NCBI RefSeq assembly: GCF_033568475.1
Contig: NC_133122.1
Span: 160,234,130 to 160,298,129, forward strand
DNA: 64,000 nt
From: Henckelia pumila
Lineage: Eukaryota > Streptophyta > Magnoliopsida > Lamiales > Gesneriaceae
Reading direction: 5' to 3'
Shown: positions 59,660 to 64,000 of the stretch, one piece after another
How the letters are laid out: every line of letters starts with the position of its first letter
Numbering within the stretch: the first letter of the stretch is position 1
The notes under the pieces: generated by a model
Databases searched by the model: none
Told to the model about the DNA's origin: nothing
What the model saw: only the letters and a program-made list of their open reading frames with translations
Program-made: the position numbers and the translations under genes

Positions 59660-61151
59660 TTGCAATTTATCTAACTATATCATCATGCTCACAAGGAATT
59701 CAAAGCTTCGAATTTCATAATTTGCTAAAGACCTTGCGTCACTAACGGTTGTTGCATCACCACTACGTTCAACTAGATGTAACAGTGCATCTCTTATTTG
59801 AGAAGCTTGAAATCTTACAGCTTTTATGCTATCAAGATGACTTTTCCAACGTGTATCCGACTATGATTTTAATGTAATTCCTTCTCTATTGCGACTTTTT
59901 ACAAAAGATTTAAGGACCTCCCACACTTTTGTTGAACTGGAGAATAATTTATAAATTCTTTGTATCACTTCAAAAAATGATTTAGCTTGAACACAACTCA
60001 TGGCCATATCACAAAGGGCAAGGTTAAGAGAATGACAACCACATGGATTGTAAAATGCCTTTGGATATTCTTTTAGTACTCTATTGCTTACTCCTTTGTA
60101 TTGTCCTTTCATATTTAAACCATTATCATAACTTTGTCATCTCATGTCATTAAAATCATGTTCCAATATTCCCAAAATAGATTTAAGCTCATTGAAAAGT
60201 GCATCCTCTAATGTTTCAACAATTTTAAAAAATTGAATAAAAAACTCTTTCACTGTTATAGGAATCTTAGAAACATCAACACATCTCAATATAAGAGACA
60301 TTTGTTCTATGGCTAACATCTGATGTACAATCAAGAATTACAGAGAAATATTTTTTTTCCTTTAATGATTTCAATGATCTTATTCCTAATCTCTCCTGCC
60401 AACAAAAATATTAATTCTTTTTTAACATTATGACCAAGATAATGGACAGGATGGGTCTCCTTTCTTCGGATGCGTCGAAAGTGCTCGTCCATGATCAGAT
60501 CAAAATCAGCAATTATTCAAATTATACTTAGAAAATTTCCACTATTATGACCATCAAGCTTTTCATTACTTCCACAAAACGTCAAATTACTGCTAGCAAG
60601 AAATTTTACTATGTTTATAATTCTCTTCAAAACATCTCTCCAAATCTCTTTTCTTTCTCAATGACTTTTTGATTAGAAGAATCAATTGTTAGCTTTTTTC
60701 TCAAACTTCTTTTTGCCTTCATCCAGTTCATTAAACTATTAATATGATTAGTACTTCTTTCATGCTCACTAGGTCTCGCATGAATATTTTTCCAATCAAC
60801 ATAACCCATAGTTATTGTCAAAGGACTTGAAATAATTTTTTCTCTTTTGAATAACACAGAACAAAAGCAAAACACTTTATTCTTCTTTCGAGAGTACACT
60901 AGCCATGATCTATCAAGTTTTTAGCCATTTGACAAAAAGATCAGCTATAATGTTTATCATTGAAGCTTTTACTTTGGCCATTAACCGGATACAGATATCC
61001 ATAACTCTTTTTGGGTTTTTCTCCATTAACAAATAATTTTTTTTGAGACATATTATTCTCCCAATTTCTCGGATCGAACAAAACATCTAATTCTTCAGCA
61101 CTTATATCTATATTTTCATTCAAATTTATAGTATCATCTACATCCTCCATT

Positions 61152-61204
<53 letters not shown>

Positions 61205-61539
61205 TTATTTTATTTTTTTTCTTCAATTTGAGTCCTTTCACAACTTATTTACTTGAATCTCATCATTCATAACTATATTCTCAGTCAAAATTTGATCTGC
61301 AAAACTACATTCTCAGGATTCAAATTTTGATCATTGACACTCTCGGCAAAGATTGGATCAATACCCACTACAACATCATCCAACTCCGAATTTTTATTAA
61401 TATTCAAATCTTCAACTACGAAAACAATAGGTTTTATGTACCTTTTCATGGACCTAATGAGAGATTTTGTAAGAATCTCTTGTCTTTCTTTATTTTTCTT
61501 CTTTGAACTTCCATATTCAAATTTTATTTTCCCCATCAA
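59660..61539 (-). pseudogene. hAT transposase, ZMYM1-like (TTF-type zinc finger / DUF4371), broken
   Basis: The - strand pieces in order are: a charged N-terminus (MGKIKFEYGSSKKKNKERQE); an acidic segment (61150); the TTF-type zinc-finger region (YLYPV ... CFCSVLFKR ... DWKNIHARPSEHERSTNH); NLTFCG ... HNSGNFLSII; IRRKETHPVHYLGHNV; and the RNase H-like core (VILDCTSDVSH, CVDVSKIPITVKEFF, QSYDNGLNMKGQYKGV, PCGCHSLNLALCDMA, SDTRWKSHLDS). These features define the plant zinc finger MYM-type 1-like hAT family, which cuts and pastes DNA. At least three frame changes and several stops break it. Confidence 0.8.
61152..61206. repeat. (ATT)n microsatellite
   Basis: About 18 ATT units, inside the hAT remnant between two broken coding segments. 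Confidence 0.95.
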
Positions 61540-62011
61540 AATTCACAATGCAAATATAAAAAAAACAAATTAAAAAAATGTAAATATTAACAAATATTTA
61601 TTGTTGATATGAGATTTAAAACACCAACCGCAATACATAAACATACAAAAAAAATCAAATTCAATAAAAAAGCGCAGTGATAATTGTCCCAATTTGAGCG
61701 ATATAACTCACTTAAATGGAGCAATTTAACGAAAAAAGAGAACTTTGTATCAAAGAAAGAGTGTTTTTTTTTTCTTTTGTACGCTAAGAAAGGAGAGGAG
61801 CAAAAACACAAAAATTGAGAATGTTTAAAATTTTTTAAACAAATAATTAGAAGCCCATGACCTATTGGTTTTAATAGAAGAATAAAAAAATAAATATATA
61901 TTTATATTTATATATACTATATAATATAATAATATATTTTAAAAATTTTTTGAGGCCCCATCCAAGAAGAGGCCTAGGCTGCCTAGGTGGCCTCCCTTAG
62001 GGCCGGCTCTG

Positions 62012-62469
62012 GGTCTCATGTTGGTTATTCTAATTCTTCAAAACTGAATATGATAATTTGTTGAATAAATGAATTCTTTTGGACATTTTTTTTTCAATAA
62101 TTTTTGTCGAATCCAAATAACCTTTAGATTCATTTAAACAAATGAATAAAGATATGAGTTATCTAATAATATATATCGTTTGGTGCTATGGTTAAGATGG
62201 GTAAGAAGTGTTTGGCTTATTCCGCCAAAAAAAAGAAAAAAAAAGAAGTGTTTGGCTTATTAAAAACAACTTATGAGTTCTTAGAGTTTATGATCCCGTT
62301 TGGTATCAAAAGCCAGACCAGAAAACACTTTTTTTTAAAATAGTGATTTTTTAGTTTATAAGGTGTTTGGATGATCATTTAAGTGCTTAAAAAAACACTT
62401 TTTAAAGTCAAATTTAGAGCTTTTTCAAAAGACCAAAATTAGAGCTTAAAAAAACATTTTTTTTAAAAG
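62012..62469. other. Intergenic sequence with MITE-like half
   Basis: 62283-62460 contains GTTTGGATGATCATTTAAGTGC and AGAGCTTTTTCAAAAGACC-type motifs of the kind found in Tourist MITEs, but a matching second arm was not found. Confidence 0.35.
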
Positions 62470-62910
62470 TCTATGTGATGGGTTACATCTAAAAATTTAA
62501 CTAGGCCTGAGCCCAATCATGAAGGTACACTCCAGATATTTTTAAGGCTCAAGCTTATTTAAATAGTATATATATTTAATTCAAGCAGACCCTGAATTCT
62601 ATAAAAGCCCACAAAAGGTCAAGCCCGTGAAATTCTCCGAATATCTATAAATAGCTCAAATCACTTCATTATTAAGGTACACACTTTTTTAAGCACTATC
62701 GCTCTACTCTCGATTATTATTCCTTGAGTAATAACTGACTTGAGCGTAGGAGTGCCTTCGCCGGGAACCCTCCCGGCTTCTCTGACTTTGTTTTATGACG
62801 TAGGAACAACCAACTGAAGATCTCCACTGGAAACATACAAGGATTTGTTGATACTCCGGACCTTGCGGAAGCAACATGTTGGATACAAGTGATTTTTGGC
62901 TACATCACTA
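62470..62910 (+). repeat. LTR-like leader segment of an unidentified retroelement
   Basis: A TATAAATAG box (62646-62654) is followed by CATTATTAAGGTACACACTTTT, a pyrimidine-rich stretch, GAGTAATAACTGACTTGAGCGTAGG and CCTTCGCCGGGAACCCTCCCGGC. This layout is typical of the promoter, R and U5 parts of certain plant LTRs. No interior follows directly. Confidence 0.45.
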
Positions 62911-63254
62911 TGAAATCCAAGCTGGCTCTATAAGTTACATAAAAACTACTATGAGACAATATCACATGTCAATGCTGAGGAAATATTTTTTTTATGTCAA
63001 AAACTTATTTTTTTTACTACAGATATGAATGGTTTCTAAAAAATATAGATTCGCAAGACCGTCTTCCAAAAGATATACTCTACAAGTTATCTTAAGGGTT
63101 ATAAGTTTTAAACTATAACTTTTATTTGTCTTGTTTTGATATATTTGGACTATAGTGAGGAGGAGCGACTGGGAATTTCAAATGCAAAAGATCTAAATGC
63201 TATTTTTATTGTGATTAATGTAAATTAATTTAAATTGATATCTACTTGTGAATC

Positions 63255-64000
63255 TTTCAGGATTCTTGGAATATCTTGGAGATGGCTTATGAAGGCACAA
63301 CTGCTATTAAAGTCTTAAAGCTGTAAATTCTTGCCATCAAGTTCAAAGATATGAAGATGAAAGAGGATGAAACATCAACGAAACAAAACTTTGTGATACT
63401 ACAAACGAAGCTTTTGCCTTGGGTGAAAAGTACTCAGATGAAACTTGTTCAAAAGTCACTATGACCACTTCTGAGAAGATTTGATATAAAAGTTGCGACA
63501 ATTGAGAAAACAAAAGACATAGATGCCACGTGACTTGATGAATTAATGCGATCATTACTAACCTTCGAATTGAAATTCAAGCAGAAAAGAAAGACAAGGA
63601 GATCACCATGAAAGAAGAGACAAAATTTTTTGAGAGAAGTGATACATTAGAAAATAAAAACTATCAGGTTAAATCTCTTGCCTTACTTACCAAAAATTTT
63701 ACTAAAGTGTTGAAAAGAATGAAAAATCATGGTAAAATATGGAATTTCTCTAATTCTCACAAATATTATAATTTTCAAAATTTCAGGAAAAATAAGGAAG
63801 AGATGGGTGGAGATGTATAAAAGAGTAAATCTAAGGGATGTAGTTCAGGGCATGCAAAGGATTCAAACACATTCAAGCAGAATGTACAAACACTCTTAAA
63901 GCAATAAACTCGACCTGGAGCGATGATGACTTAGAGGAATGTCAAGAAGAAACTAAGGAAAAAGTGAGTAATCATATTGCCTTGACTGCTCACACCAATA
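63255..64000 (+). pseudogene. Ty1/copia gag pseudogene, running off the window
   Basis: The + strand shows, in several frames, DSWNILEMAYEGTT and FVILQTKLLPW (UBN2 gag core), TTIEKTKDIDAT-like sequence, LTFELKFKQKRK, then a degraded zinc-knuckle region (CKGFKHIQAECTNTLKA) and the usual WSDDDLEE tail with SNHIALTAH at the window edge. Stops and frameshifts are frequent. It belongs to the same SIRE/Tork-like gag type as 45166-46384 but has the opposite orientation. Confidence 0.7.

Larger units (their letters stand above)
59640..62011 (-). mobile_element. hAT transposon remnant
   Basis: The right end GGGCCGGCTCTG (complement CAGAGCCGGCCC, ending 62011) is the familiar terminus of this plant hAT group. 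It is followed inward by GGCCTCCCTTAGGG/GGCAGCCTAGGCC motifs. The left terminus was not found, so the element is truncated or continues unrecognised near 59600. Confidence 0.7.

Noticed and set aside
1..64000. CRISPR arrays, bacterial operons, tRNA or rRNA genes
   Set aside because: None seen. The tRNA-like matches are only primer-binding sites of retroelements, and the content is plant nuclear.

Overview
This is a 64 kb piece of a eudicot nuclear genome, probably an asterid. It is AT-rich, has two host genes with introns, and consists mostly of nested plant transposons. The taxon is inferred from gene and transposon style only. Two apparently intact host genes can be rebuilt exon by exon on the + strand: a non-specific phospholipase C of the NPC1 type (10153-15424, 3 exons, 536 aa) and the UV-damage WD-repeat protein DDB2 (53690-58798, 11 exons, 552 aa). 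They act in unrelated processes, membrane lipid hydrolysis and nucleotide excision repair.

Layout. 1-2696: unassigned sequence and an LTR-like block. 2700-9832: a small TIR DNA transposon carrying fragments of two host genes, SDE2-like on the - strand and UNC93-like on the + strand. It is split by a deleted Ty3/gypsy (Tekay/Del-like) element at 3156-9009 with 5-bp target duplications. 9836-16155: NPC1, with a Tourist-type MITE in intron 2. 16155-18405: a Ty3 chromodomain remnant and two AT-rich or repeat-bearing transposon pieces.

18406-46690 is a nest at least five deep. A Copia gag fragment was hit by an Athila-like element (LTR 43772-45165). The Athila gag was hit by two solo LTRs (38699-40729 and 41580-42969) and by a non-coding Tekay-like element (18406-25129, whose last base is 38511). 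That element's 3' LTR was hit one base from its end by a solo LTR of the same family (25130-38505). The solo LTR in turn holds a young, full-length Tekay/Del-like element (27130-37288, TSD ACTTC). 46690-53689: AT-rich intergenic DNA with several inverted-repeat elements. 53690-58798: DDB2. 59640-62011: a decayed hAT transposase related to ZMYM1-like proteins. 62470-64000: an LTR-like leader and a Copia gag pseudogene running off the window.

The most noteworthy observations are these. (1) The young Tekay-like element has a 203-bp AT-rich GT-AG intron exactly at the gag/protease boundary; unspliced RNA would give Gag only and spliced RNA Gag-Pol. (2) A chimeric Pack-type TIR element lies about 320 bp upstream of the NPC1 start codon. 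(3) A short hairpin shows compensatory changes among related LTRs. (4) The Tekay-like element at 3156-9009 has a 77-bp tandem duplication that includes primer-binding-site bases, present in both LTRs. Joined exons and target duplications were worked out by hand from the sequence. Family names come from recognised motifs, not from searches.
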